Source of the DNA: JBGANR01 sp044222225
GTDB lineage: Bacteria > Actinomycetota > Actinomycetes > Mycobacteriales > Mycobacteriaceae
Length of the DNA stretch: 64,000 nt
Assembly (NCBI GenBank): GCA_044222225.1
Contig: JBGANR010000010.1
Location: 83,534-147,533, forward strand
Reading direction: 5' to 3'
Made by a program: the position numbers and the translations under genes
Notes under the pieces: generated by a model
Told to the model about the DNA's origin: nothing
Seen by the model: the letters and a program-made list of their open reading frames with translations, nothing else
Databases searched by the model: none
Shown here: one piece after another, positions 18,069 to 27,171 of the stretch
Layout of the letters: each line of letters starts with the position of its first letter
How positions within the stretch are numbered: position 1 is the stretch's first letter

Positions 18069-19181
18069 TCACAGCGCTGCCACGACGTGATCGATGCAAG
18101 CCGTGAGCGCCGTGACGTCGTCGGGTTCGATCGCCGGAAACATGCCGACGCGCAGCTGGTTGCGGCCGAGCTTGCGGTACGGCTCGGTGTCGACGACGCC
18201 GTTCGCGCGCAGCGTCTTGGCGACGGCGGCGGCGTCCACCGAATCGGCGAAGTCGATGGTGCCGACCACCTGGCTGCGGTGCGCCGGGTCGGCGACGAAC
18301 GGCGTCGCGAACTCCGACGCCTCGGCCCAGGCGTACAGCCGCGAGCTCGAGTCCGCCGTGCGGGCGGTGGCCCAATCGAGCCCGCCGTTGCCGTTCAGCC
18401 AGTCGATCTGGTCGGCGAGCAGCAGCAGCGTCGCGACCGCCGGCGTGTTGTAGGTCTGGTTCTTCGCGCTGTTGTCGACGGCCGTCGGCAGCGACAGGAA
18501 CTCGGGCACCCAGCGGTCCGACGCGCCGATCTCGGCGACGCGTTCCAGGGCGGCCGGGCTCATGATCGCCAGCCACAGTCCGCCGTCCGCCGCGAAGCAC
18601 TTCTGCGGCGCGAAATAATAGACGTCGGCGTCGGCCATGTTCACCGGCAGGCCGCCGGCGCCGGACGTCGCGTCGATGGCGATGAGTGCGTTCTCGCTGC
18701 CCGCCGGGCGCGTCACGGGGACGGCGACGCCCGTCGAGGTCTCGTTGTGCGCCCAGCCGATGAGGTCCACCGACGGATCCGACGTCGGGGCGGGCGCGGT
18801 GCCGGGCTCGGTCGAGATGACGATGGGGTCGCCGAGGAACGGCGCCTTCTTGGCCACCGAGGCGAACTTCGACGAGAACTCGCCGTACGTCAGGTGCAGC
18901 GACTTCTCCCGGATGAGCCCGAACGCGGCCGCGTCCCAGAACGCCGTGGTGCCGCCGTTGCCGAGCACGACCTCGTAGCCCTCGGGCAGCGAGAACAGCG
19001 AGCCGAGGCCCTCGCGGATGCGTCCGACGACGTTCTTGACCGGCGCCTGGCGGTGGCTGGTGCCGAACACCGAAGCGCCGGCGTCGACGAGGGACTGCAA
19101 CTGCTCGGGGCGCACCTTCGACGGACCGCAGCCGAACCGTCCGTCGGCGGGCAGCAGGTCAGAAGGGATGGTGATCGTCAT
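18069..19181 (-). CDS. serC: Phosphoserine aminotransferase
   Basis: PLP enzyme of 370 residues converting 3-phosphohydroxypyruvate and glutamate to phosphoserine and 2-oxoglutarate in serine biosynthesis. It has the mycobacterial SerC opening (LPADGRFGCGPSKVRPEQL), the phosphate-binding GTSHRQAPVK, and the PLP lysine in YYFAPQKCFAADGG. ATG 19181 was preferred over GTG 19187 because TAAACT at 19190-19195 sits 8 bases upstream, placing the transcript start on the ATG. SepH follows on the same strand after 118 bases. Confidence 0.93.
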   Translation of the reverse strand: MTITIPSDLLPADGRFGCGPSKVRPEQLQSLVDAGASVFGTSHRQAPVKNVVGRIREGLGSLFSLPEGYEVVLGNGGTTAFWDAAAFGLIREKSLHLTYGEFSSKFASVAKKAPFLGDPIVISTEPGTAPAPTSDPSVDLIGWAHNETSTGVAVPVTRPAGSENALIAIDATSGAGGLPVNMADADVYYFAPQKCFAADGGLWLAIMSPAALERVAEIGASDRWVPEFLSLPTAVDNSAKNQTYNTPAVATLLLLADQIDWLNGNGGLDWATARTADSSSRLYAWAEASEFATPFVADPAHRSQVVGTIDFADSVDAAAVAKTLRANGVVDTEPYRKLGRNQLRVGMFPAIEPDDVTALTACIDHVVAAL

Positions 19182-19189
19182 GGGCACTT

Positions 19190-19195
19190 AGTTTA
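19190..19195 (-). promoter_or_regulatory. -10 element for leaderless serC
   Basis: On the minus strand TAAACT fits the actinobacterial -10 consensus TANNNT and ends 8 bases before the serC ATG. No Shine-Dalgarno sequence fits in the gap, so a leaderless mRNA is expected. Confidence 0.55.
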
Positions 19196-19279
19196 TCGGC
19201 CACGTCTCGAGCCTTTCGGCTGGCTGCCGGGGCGGGCGGCGGCATGACCGGTTCGGCGGGTGCGGTGACGAGGTGACGC

Positions 19280-19353
19280 CTCGTCGTCCACAGTGATGTC
19301 TCGTCGTCCAAGGCCATGCGCTTGGACGTCCGCGCATCACCTTGGACGACGAG
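19280..19353. repeat. Direct and inverted copies of CTCGTCGTCCA(AGG)
   Basis: CTCGTCGTCCA occurs at 19280-19290 and again, extended to CTCGTCGTCCAAGG, at 19300-19313, a 20-base period. The exact reverse complement of the longer copy is at 19340-19353, forming a 14-bp stem with a 26-base loop that contains another TTGGACG. It starts 6 bases beyond the stop codon of the minus-strand TAP-type hydrolase gene, so it may serve as its terminator; there is no T-run. Confidence 0.6.
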
Positions 19354-19359
19354 CGACCG

Positions 19360-20880
19360 TCAACCTCGCGGCGCCGGGATCGGGGCCTCGGGGACGGACG
19401 TCACCGATGTCCGGCCGGTCGCGAGGTACTCGACGATCGCCGCGTCGAGCGGGGCGTTGCCGCGGAAGGCCTGGCCGTGGTCGCCGCCGCCGACGGTGAT
19501 GACGTGTGCGTTCATCAGCCGAGCCAGGACCTTGGCGCCCGCGTACGGCGTCTGCGGGTCGCCGAGGCTGTTGATGAGCAGCGGCCGGACCGGCAGGCCG
19601 CGGTTCGCGGGCATCGGGAGCGGACGTGACGGCACGCCGGCGCAGGCGGCACCAGACTTGTACGAGAGCCCGGGTGCCTCGAAGGCGTCGCCGAGCAGCT
19701 CCGAGATCGTCGCGGCCGGCAGGAGCAGCGGATCGGGCGCGACGCGGTTCTCGTTGCACAGCACCGTGTTCTGCATCTGCCCCGCGATGCGGAAGGCGCG
19801 CTGCAGTTCGGCGGTCGGCGGGGGCGGCGACTGCGGCGTGATGATCAGCTCGGCGACGGCGTACCAGGCGTTGCGATGCGGTGCCACCTGGCGCGTCACG
19901 GCGTAGAGCGACGACGTGGCCTGGATTCTGCCCGTGGCGACGGTCGCCACCGCGTTCTCGAGGCGGGCGCGGGCGTCGGCGGTGAGGTTCACGGCGTCGA
20001 CGTACTGCCGGGCGATCGCGCGCAGCCCGGGCGGCACGTCGCCGACGCGGGCGGGCGGCGCGGCGAGCGACGGCGGGACGCCGGCCTCCTGCTCGACGCG
20101 CGCCGACCACTTCCGGTAGACCGCCAGCGGCGTCGTGCCCAGGTGGAAGACGCGATCGTTGGCCGCGATCCACGCGAACATGGCGTTGACCCGCTTCTTG
20201 TAGTGCGGGGTCTGCGCGGCGAGCAGGTCGTTCCACAGCATCTCCGGATCGACGGCCGAGTCGAGGATCAGGCGGTCGACGTGCTGCGGGTACATCGTCG
20301 CGTAGGTGGAGAACAGGGTCGTGCCGTAGGAGAGGCCGTAGAGGTTGAGGCGATCCCCGAGGCCGAGCGCCTTGCGGGCGGATTCGACGTCGCGGGCCGT
20401 GTTCGCCGTCGTGATGGTCGCCGCGTAGCCGGGCAGCGTCCGTTCGCAGGCGGCACGCAGCTCCGCGCCTATGACGAACCGTTCCGTGCAGTCCAGCGCT
20501 CCGGCTCCCGGCAGCCCGCGCGGCTGGACGGCGACGAGGTCGTACTGCGCCCGGACGGCCGCGGGCATGGGCAGCTGGGTGAACATCGAGACGCCGTCGC
20601 CGCTCGGGCCGCCGGGGTTGCCGACGAGGACGCCGCGTTTGGGCCCCGTCGCCGGCAGCTTGGAGACGAGGACGTCGATCTTCCGGCCGCCCGGATTCGC
20701 ATAGTCGGCGGGCACGGTGATCGTCGTGCAGACGGTCTCCCGGGAGGCGCCGAAGAGCTGGGGACACGGACCCCAGCTCGGCGCCGCGGCGGCGGTGCCC
20801 GGTGCGACGAGCAGACCGCCCGCCGCGGCGAGCGCCACCCCCAGTGAGACGACGGACTTCCTGACGCGCGTCACGACCAC
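19360..20880 (-). CDS. Secreted TAP-family alpha/beta hydrolase
   Basis: Exported hydrolase of 506 residues, MEROPS S33-like, related to the tripeptidyl aminopeptidase and SlpD/SlpE proteins of Actinobacteria. The signal peptide ends near GTAAAAPSW. The oxyanion region is NPGGPSGDG, the nucleophile elbow GLSYGT (Ser about 184), the acid in NSLGDPQTPY and the His in GGGDHGQAF, the last two within the C-terminal TAP-like domain. Cysteines are consistent with disulfides outside the cytoplasm. Start is GTG 20880 or GTG 20874. A pair of CGATATCG palindromes lies just upstream. Likely a peptidase or esterase; substrate unknown. Confidence 0.85.
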   Translation of the reverse strand: MVVTRVRKSVVSLGVALAAAGGLLVAPGTAAAAPSWGPCPQLFGASRETVCTTITVPADYANPGGRKIDVLVSKLPATGPKRGVLVGNPGGPSGDGVSMFTQLPMPAAVRAQYDLVAVQPRGLPGAGALDCTERFVIGAELRAACERTLPGYAATITTANTARDVESARKALGLGDRLNLYGLSYGTTLFSTYATMYPQHVDRLILDSAVDPEMLWNDLLAAQTPHYKKRVNAMFAWIAANDRVFHLGTTPLAVYRKWSARVEQEAGVPPSLAAPPARVGDVPPGLRAIARQYVDAVNLTADARARLENAVATVATGRIQATSSLYAVTRQVAPHRNAWYAVAELIITPQSPPPPTAELQRAFRIAGQMQNTVLCNENRVAPDPLLLPAATISELLGDAFEAPGLSYKSGAACAGVPSRPLPMPANRGLPVRPLLINSLGDPQTPYAGAKVLARLMNAHVITVGGGDHGQAFRGNAPLDAAIVEYLATGRTSVTSVPEAPIPAPRG

Positions 20881-20883
20881 CCC

Positions 20884-20927
20884 CGATATCGGCGCACCCC
20901 GGAAAGGGCATCACCGGCACGATATCG
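20884..20927. promoter_or_regulatory. Paired CGATATCG palindromes upstream of the TAP hydrolase
   Basis: The self-complementary octamer CGATATCG occurs at 20884-20891 and 20920-20927, centres 36 bases apart, in the 85-base gap upstream of the hydrolase gene. In DNA of this GC content the octamer should be rare (about once per window by composition). A regulator binding two half-turn-aligned sites is possible; no known operator was recognised. Confidence 0.35.
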
Positions 20928-20965
20928 CACCGGGCGGGTGTGCGGACGAGAACCGGGTTCGCCGC

Positions 20966-22090
20966 TCAGGGCCGGATGACGCGGTCCCAGCCCTCGACGT
21001 CCTCCGGACGCCGCGGCGCCGGGCCCGTGTAGATGGCCGCCGGCCGGACGAGCTTGCCGAGCCGCTTCTGCTCCAGGATGTGCGCGCACCAGCCGGCGGT
21101 GCGTCCGCAGGTGAACATCGCGGGCATCATGTGCGCCGGGACCTGGGCGAAGTCGAGCATCACCGCGGCCCAGAACTCGACGTTCGTCTCGATGGGGCGG
21201 TCCGGACGCCGCTCCCGCAGCTCGGCGAGAGCCGCCTGCTCCAGCGCGGCGGCCGCCTCGTAGCGCGGCACGTCCAGCTCGGCGGCGGTACGGCGCAGCA
21301 GCCGAGCCCGCGGATCCTCGGCCCGGTAGACGCGGTGGCCGAAGCCCATGAGCTTCTCGCCGCGGTCGAGGATGCCCTTGACCAGCCCGCGCGGGTCGCC
21401 GGTGCGCTCGGTCTCGGTGATCATCGGCAACACCCGTGCGGGGGCGCCGCCGTGCAGCGGTCCGCTCATCGCGCCGATCGCGCCGGAGAGGCAGGCCGCG
21501 ACGTCGGCGCCGGTCGACGCGATGACCCGCGCCGTGAACGTCGACGCGTTCATGCCGTGCTCCGACGCGCTCACCCAGTAGGCGTCGATGGCGCGGACGT
21601 GCGCCGGGTCGGGGTCGCCCTGCCAGCGCGTCATGAACCGCTCGGTGATCGACTCGCACTGGTCGACCCGCGCCTGCGGGACGGCCGGCTGCCCGATGCC
21701 GCGCGCCGACTGGGCGACGTAGCTCAGCGCCATGACGGACGCCCGGGCCAGGTTGTCGCGGGCCGTGGCGTCGTCGATGTCGAGCAGCGGCTTGTAGCCC
21801 CAGATCGGCGCGAGCATGGCGAGCGCGGCCTGGACGTCGACGCGGACGTCGCCGGTGTGCACGGGCAGCGGGAAGGGCTCGGCCGGTGGCAGGCCGTGGC
21901 CGAAGCAACCGTCGACGAGCAGTCCCCAGACGTCGCCGAAGGTCACGTGGTTCTCGACGAGGTCCTCGATGTCGACGCCCCGGAAGCGGAGATTGCCGCC
22001 GTCCTTGTCGGGCTCGGCGATCCGGGTGGTGAAGGCGGTGACGCCCTCCAGCCCTTCGACGAAATCAGCGGGGACAGCGTTGTGCGACAT
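20966..22090 (-). CDS. citA: Citrate synthase 2 (CitA type)
   Basis: Condenses oxaloacetate and acetyl-CoA to citrate; 374 residues, the shorter actinobacterial CitA type (Rv0889c). Active-site segments visible are SEHGMNAS, GPLHGGAP (catalytic His) and LMGFGHRVYR (second His). The position normally held by the catalytic Asp (NVDF in GltA) is Glu here (TNVEFWAAVML), which I believe is normal for this subfamily. It lacks the NADH-site N-terminal domain of hexameric enzymes. ATG 22090 has AGGAG 5 bases upstream. Divergent from pdxH; a second citrate synthase lies 3 kb away. Confidence 0.9.
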   Translation of the reverse strand: MSHNAVPADFVEGLEGVTAFTTRIAEPDKDGGNLRFRGVDIEDLVENHVTFGDVWGLLVDGCFGHGLPPAEPFPLPVHTGDVRVDVQAALAMLAPIWGYKPLLDIDDATARDNLARASVMALSYVAQSARGIGQPAVPQARVDQCESITERFMTRWQGDPDPAHVRAIDAYWVSASEHGMNASTFTARVIASTGADVAACLSGAIGAMSGPLHGGAPARVLPMITETERTGDPRGLVKGILDRGEKLMGFGHRVYRAEDPRARLLRRTAAELDVPRYEAAAALEQAALAELRERRPDRPIETNVEFWAAVMLDFAQVPAHMMPAMFTCGRTAGWCAHILEQKRLGKLVRPAAIYTGPAPRRPEDVEGWDRVIRP

Positions 22091-22182
22091 GCCACTCCTT
22101 CGAGGCCGTGCGGCGTCAGATCGTGGCGCCGACTGTTACCCCAGGGTAGACATGGCGCAGGTCACAGCTCCTACCAGGGGAG

Positions 22183-22188
22183 TAGCGT
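22183..22188 (+). promoter_or_regulatory. -10 element for leaderless pdxH
   Basis: TAGCGT fits TANNNT and ends 8 bases before GTG 22197. It decides the pdxH start against the upstream ATG at 22152. The adjoining 22139-22185 segment holds TACCC/GGGTA and CTAC/GTAG inverted repeats that may be regulator sites in the citA-pdxH divergent region. Confidence 0.5.
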
Positions 22189-22196
22189 TCGCGGGC

Positions 22197-22898
22197 GTGA
22201 ACGACGACTTTCCGGACCTGGCCGCCATGCGTGTCGGCTACGGGAACGCGCGGCCCGCGCAAGCCGATCCGTCGACGGCCGGCGCCGACGGCGTCGCCGC
22301 GCATCTCGACCCGGTGTGGCTGGCCGACGGCTGGCTCCCGCTCTTCCGGCGCTGGCTCGCCGAGGCCGTCGCGGCCCGCATCCCCGAGCCGAACGCGATG
22401 GTGCTCGGCACCGTCGACGCCGACGGCTGCCCGGCGACGCGCACCGTCCTATGCAAGGGCGCCGATGAGCGCGGCGTCGTCTTCTTCACCAACTACGACT
22501 CGGACAAGGGGCGGGCGCTCGCGGTGCATCCGGTCGCGGCCGTCACCTTTCCGTGGATCGCGCTCGAACGGCAGGTGCACGTCCGGGGCGGCGTGACGCG
22601 CGTCGCCGCCGAGGAGACCTACGCCTACTGGTCCTCCCGGCCCCGCGGCTCGCAGCTCTCGGCGTACGCGTCGGCGCAGTCGCGGCCGGTTGCCGACCGG
22701 GCCGAACTGGAGCGGGCCGTCGCGGCCGTCGACGCCGAGTTCGCGGGCCGGGACGTCCCGGTTCCGCCCGGCTGGGGCGGCTACCGGATCGCGGCCGAGG
22801 TCGTCGAGTTCTGGCAGGGCCGGGCCGACCGGCTGCACAACCGGGTGCGGGTCACGCATTCCGGCGGTGCGGTGGTCGTGCGCCGGCTCGCACCGTGA
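22197..22898 (+). CDS. pdxH: Pyridoxine/pyridoxamine 5'-phosphate oxidase
   Basis: FMN-dependent oxidase of 233 residues that makes pyridoxal 5'-phosphate, the cofactor of SerC and the desulfurase-like enzyme in this window. Family segments visible are the opening AAMRVGYG, EPNAMVLGTVDADGCPATRT, the FMN-binding FFTNYDSDKGRAL, YWSSRPRGSQL and the C-terminal signature EFWQGRADRLHNRVR. GTG 22197 gives the family length; ATG 22152 would add 15 residues. A -10 hexamer just upstream suggests a leaderless mRNA. Confidence 0.92.
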   Translation: MNDDFPDLAAMRVGYGNARPAQADPSTAGADGVAAHLDPVWLADGWLPLFRRWLAEAVAARIPEPNAMVLGTVDADGCPATRTVLCKGADERGVVFFTNYDSDKGRALAVHPVAAVTFPWIALERQVHVRGGVTRVAAEETYAYWSSRPRGSQLSAYASAQSRPVADRAELERAVAAVDAEFAGRDVPVPPGWGGYRIAAEVVEFWQGRADRLHNRVRVTHSGGAVVVRRLAP

Positions 22899-22962
22899 CC
22901 CCCGCGCATCCGGCGGCGTCCGCGCGAGCGCTGCCGCCCGGCGTTCGCCACGTGCCGCGCTG

Positions 22963-24225
22963 ATGGGCATCCGCGAGGTCTTCGCCGACACACGGCCACT
23001 GCGCGACGATCACTTCCGCCGGCTGTGGACGGCGAACATCGTCACCGTCATCGGCGCGCAGCTCACGGTCGTCGCGGTGCCGGCGCAGATCTACCACATC
23101 ACGGGCAGCTCGGCCTATGTCGGTCTGACGGGCGTCTTCGGGCTCGTGCCGCTCGTCGTCTTCGGGCTCTGGGGCGGGGCGATCTCCGACGCGCACGACC
23201 GGCGCACCGTCCTGCTCGTGACGACCGGCGGCCTCGTCCTCACCACCGGCCTGCTGTGGGCGCACGCGGCGAGCGGCATGAACGACGTCTGGGTGATGCT
23301 CGGGCTGTTCGCCGCGCAGCAGGCGTTCTTCGCCGTCAACCAGCCGACGCGCTCGGCGATCCTGCCCGCGCTGTTGCCGGGGGAGCTGCTGCCGGCCGCG
23401 AACTCGCTCAACATGACGCTGATGCAGTTCGGCGCCATCGGCGGCCCGCTGCTCGGCGGCGCGCTCATCCCGGTGCTCGGCTACTCGTGGCTCTATCTGC
23501 TCGACACGCTGAGCCTCGGCGCGACGCTGTGGGCGGTGCTCCGGTTGCCGCCACTGCCGCCGTCGGGCGCGGCGCCGCCGCCCGGGCTGCGCAGCGTGCT
23601 CGACGGTCTCGCGTACCTGCGCGGACATCCCGTCGTGCTGGCGTCCTTCCTCGTCGACATCATCGCGATGGTCTTCGGCATGCCGCGGGCGCTGTTCCCC
23701 GAGATGGCCGAGCGCAGCTTCGGCGACCCGGCCGGCGGCGGCATGGCGTTCGCGCTGCTCTCGGCGGCCATCGCGGCCGGTGCCGTCGTCGGCGGCGTGT
23801 TCTCGGGCTGGGTCTCCCGCGTCGAACGGCAGGGGCTCGCGGTCATCGTGTGCATCACGCTGTGGGGCGCGGCGATCGCGGGCTTCGGCGTCGCCGTCGG
23901 GCTCGCGGACGCCACACCGTTGCCGTGGCTGCCGGTCGCCGTCGGGCTGCTCATGGTCGGCGGTGCCGCCGACGTCGCGTCCGCGGCGTTCCGCATGTCG
24001 ATGCTGCAGGAGTCGGCCACCGAGGAGGTGCGCGGCCGGCTGCAGGGGGTGTTCATCGTCGTCGTGGCGGGCGGTCCGCGCATCGCGGACGTCGCGCACG
24101 GCGGTGCGGCGGTGGTCGTCGGCACCGCGGTCGCGGCGGCGGGCGGCGGCCTGCTCGTCGTCATCGGAATGGCGGTGTGCGTCGTGGCGCTGCCGGCGTT
24201 CGTCCGGTACCGGGTGCGGCGCTGA
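22963..24225 (+). CDS. MFS exporter (EntS/MFS_3-like)
   Basis: Integral membrane protein of 420 residues with twelve predicted helices, resembling the MFS_3 group that includes the enterobactin exporter EntS and macrolide-efflux-like proteins. The first loop carries the MFS motif A variant WGGAISDAHDRRTVL, and there is a Pro-rich central loop (PPLPPSGAAPPPGLR). ATG 22963 was chosen as the first start giving a complete first helix; no strong ribosome-binding site is visible. It follows pdxH by 64 bases and may be cotranscribed. Substrate unknown. Confidence 0.82.
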   Translation: MGIREVFADTRPLRDDHFRRLWTANIVTVIGAQLTVVAVPAQIYHITGSSAYVGLTGVFGLVPLVVFGLWGGAISDAHDRRTVLLVTTGGLVLTTGLLWAHAASGMNDVWVMLGLFAAQQAFFAVNQPTRSAILPALLPGELLPAANSLNMTLMQFGAIGGPLLGGALIPVLGYSWLYLLDTLSLGATLWAVLRLPPLPPSGAAPPPGLRSVLDGLAYLRGHPVVLASFLVDIIAMVFGMPRALFPEMAERSFGDPAGGGMAFALLSAAIAAGAVVGGVFSGWVSRVERQGLAVIVCITLWGAAIAGFGVAVGLADATPLPWLPVAVGLLMVGGAADVASAAFRMSMLQESATEEVRGRLQGVFIVVVAGGPRIADVAHGGAAVVVGTAVAAAGGGLLVVIGMAVCVVALPAFVRYRVRR

Positions 24226-24334
24226 GAACCTCGCGCCCACGTCCGGGGCGGCGTCGTGGACAACCGTCCGAGAACATGCGGTGAGGTCGCGCGAACGCGC
24301 CCGCAGCCCCGGCCGGACGTGTATCAATCCAGTC

Positions 24335-25255
24335 ATGAGCACGATACTGGTATGTGGTGAAGCACTCGTCGACGTCGTCGTCGGCGACGACATGTCGTTG
24401 TCCGGCACACTCGGCGGCGGTCCCTACAACACGGCCATCGCGGCCGGACGGCAGGGCGCCGACGTCGGGTTCTATTCCCGCGTCTCGCGAGACCGTTTCG
24501 GTGAACGGATCCTGGCGACGCTTCTCGCGGCGGGGGTCGACGTGACCGCCGTGCAGCGGGGCAAGGAGCCGACGTCCATGGCGATGGCGACCTTGGCCGA
24601 CGACGGTGCGGCGTCGTACACGTTCTATCTGAAGGGAACGGCCGATCGGCTGGTGTCGGTCCCGCCGGAACTGCCGGACGCGAAGGTGTTCAGCTTCGGC
24701 ACGCTGTCGCTGGTCACCGAGCCGGGGGCGTCGACCTACCAGGAGCTGGCCGAGCAGGCGCGGGCCGCCGGGCGCATCGTGTTCCTCGACCCCAACGTGC
24801 GACCCGCGGTGATCAAGGACCGCGGCGCCTACCGGAAGCGGATCGCCGAGCTCGCCGCCATCGCCGACGTCGTCAAGGCGTCCGACGACGACCTGGAGTG
24901 GCTGGCCCGGGGAACGCACGGCAGCGGTCCGGAGGATTGGCTGAAGGCCGGCGCCGGCGCCATCGTGACGACGCGCGGGGCCAAGGGCCTCGGCGTGCAG
25001 ACCGCCAACTTCGAGACCGTCGTGCCGACGCCGACCGGCGTCCAGGTGGTCGACACGATCGGCGCGGGCGACACGATCCACGGCTCGTTGCTGGCCTGGT
25101 TCGAGGCGCATGAGCTGCTGTCCTCGGATGAACTGCGCAGTCTCGATCCCAACGGTTGGAGCGAGGCATTGGCCTACGCGGCGCGCGCCGCGGCCATCAC
25201 CGTCTCCCGCGCGGGTGCCAACCCTCCGTGGGCGGAGGAACTCGCCGACCGCTAG
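24335..25255 (+). CDS. PfkB-family carbohydrate kinase
   Basis: Ribokinase-fold sugar kinase of 306 residues, closest in style to fructokinases. The N-terminal glycine motif is GGGPYNTAIAAGRQGADVGF, and the ATP/anion-hole signature DTIGAGDTIHGSLLAW carries the catalytic Asp of GAGD. The lid segment and FLDPNVRP motif are also typical. ATG 24335 lies 6 bases after TATCAAT, a possible -10. It stands alone upstream of gltA. The phosphorylated sugar cannot be assigned. Confidence 0.83.
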   Translation: MSTILVCGEALVDVVVGDDMSLSGTLGGGPYNTAIAAGRQGADVGFYSRVSRDRFGERILATLLAAGVDVTAVQRGKEPTSMAMATLADDGAASYTFYLKGTADRLVSVPPELPDAKVFSFGTLSLVTEPGASTYQELAEQARAAGRIVFLDPNVRPAVIKDRGAYRKRIAELAAIADVVKASDDDLEWLARGTHGSGPEDWLKAGAGAIVTTRGAKGLGVQTANFETVVPTPTGVQVVDTIGAGDTIHGSLLAWFEAHELLSSDELRSLDPNGWSEALAYAARAAAITVSRAGANPPWAEELADR

Positions 25256-25341
25256 GTTGATCCGCAAGCAGTTCGGGAAACGAGTTCTGTGAGGATGCGG
25301 GTCAAGGATCTGATCCGCACGATGATTCGGGAGGACGCCGC

Positions 25342-26655
<1,314 letters not shown>

Positions 26656-26705
26656 TCCACACGTCGGAGCTCGCGTGGTGAATCACCCACAACGCTAAGG
26701 AACAC

Positions 26706-27065
26706 ATGACCAAGCCTGAGATCGAATTCCCGGAAGGCCCCGCGCCCACCACCCTCGTCGTCGAGGACGTCGTCGTCGGAGAGGGCGCCGAGGCGGTGCC
26801 CGGCGGCGTCGTCGAGGTGCACTACGTCGGCGTCGACTACGAGACCGGCGACGAGTTCGACTCGTCCTGGGGGCGTGGGCAGACGGCGACGTTCCCGCTC
26901 AACGGACTCATCAAGGGGTGGCAGGACGGCATCCCCGGGATGCGGGCCGGCGGTCGCCGCCGGCTGATCTGCCCGCCCGCCGACGCCTACGGGCCGGCCG
27001 GCGGCGGCCATCGGCTGTCCGGGCGCACGCTCATCTTCGTCATCGATCTGGTGTCGGTGCGCTGA
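26706..27065 (+). CDS. FKBP-type peptidyl-prolyl isomerase
   Basis: Small cytosolic FKBP of 119 residues catalysing cis-trans isomerisation of prolyl bonds. The core shows VEVHYVGVDYETGDEFDSSW, the FPLNGLIKGWQDGIPGMRAG segment (partly ligand pocket) and the closing strand TLIFVIDLVSV. There is no signal peptide or membrane segment. ATG 26706 follows TAAGGAA at 26696-26702. Adjacent to gltA on the same strand and probably cotranscribed with it. Confidence 0.92.
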   Translation: MTKPEIEFPEGPAPTTLVVEDVVVGEGAEAVPGGVVEVHYVGVDYETGDEFDSSWGRGQTATFPLNGLIKGWQDGIPGMRAGGRRRLICPPADAYGPAGGGHRLSGRTLIFVIDLVSVR

Positions 27066-27082
27066 CGCGTCGACCGTCAAGG

Positions 27083-27108
27083 CCCGTCCGGAATCGGACG
27101 GGGCTTTT
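27083..27108 (+). terminator. Intrinsic terminator after gltA and the FKBP gene
   Basis: CCCGTCCG (27083-27090) and CGGACGGG (27095-27102) form an 8-bp perfect stem with loop GAAT, followed by GCTTTTC. It lies 18 bases after the FKBP stop, between convergent genes, and may also end the prrB transcript. Confidence 0.85.
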
Positions 27109-27171
27109 CGGTTTTCGGGCTCAGGTGTGCGGTGGGAGGGGCGGCCCGGCGGGACACCCCTCCCACCCGCT

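Noticed and set aside
22152..22196. ATG 22152 as pdxH start
   Set aside because: Adds 15 non-conserved residues, and a -10 hexamer lies between it and GTG 22197, so the mRNA probably does not include it.
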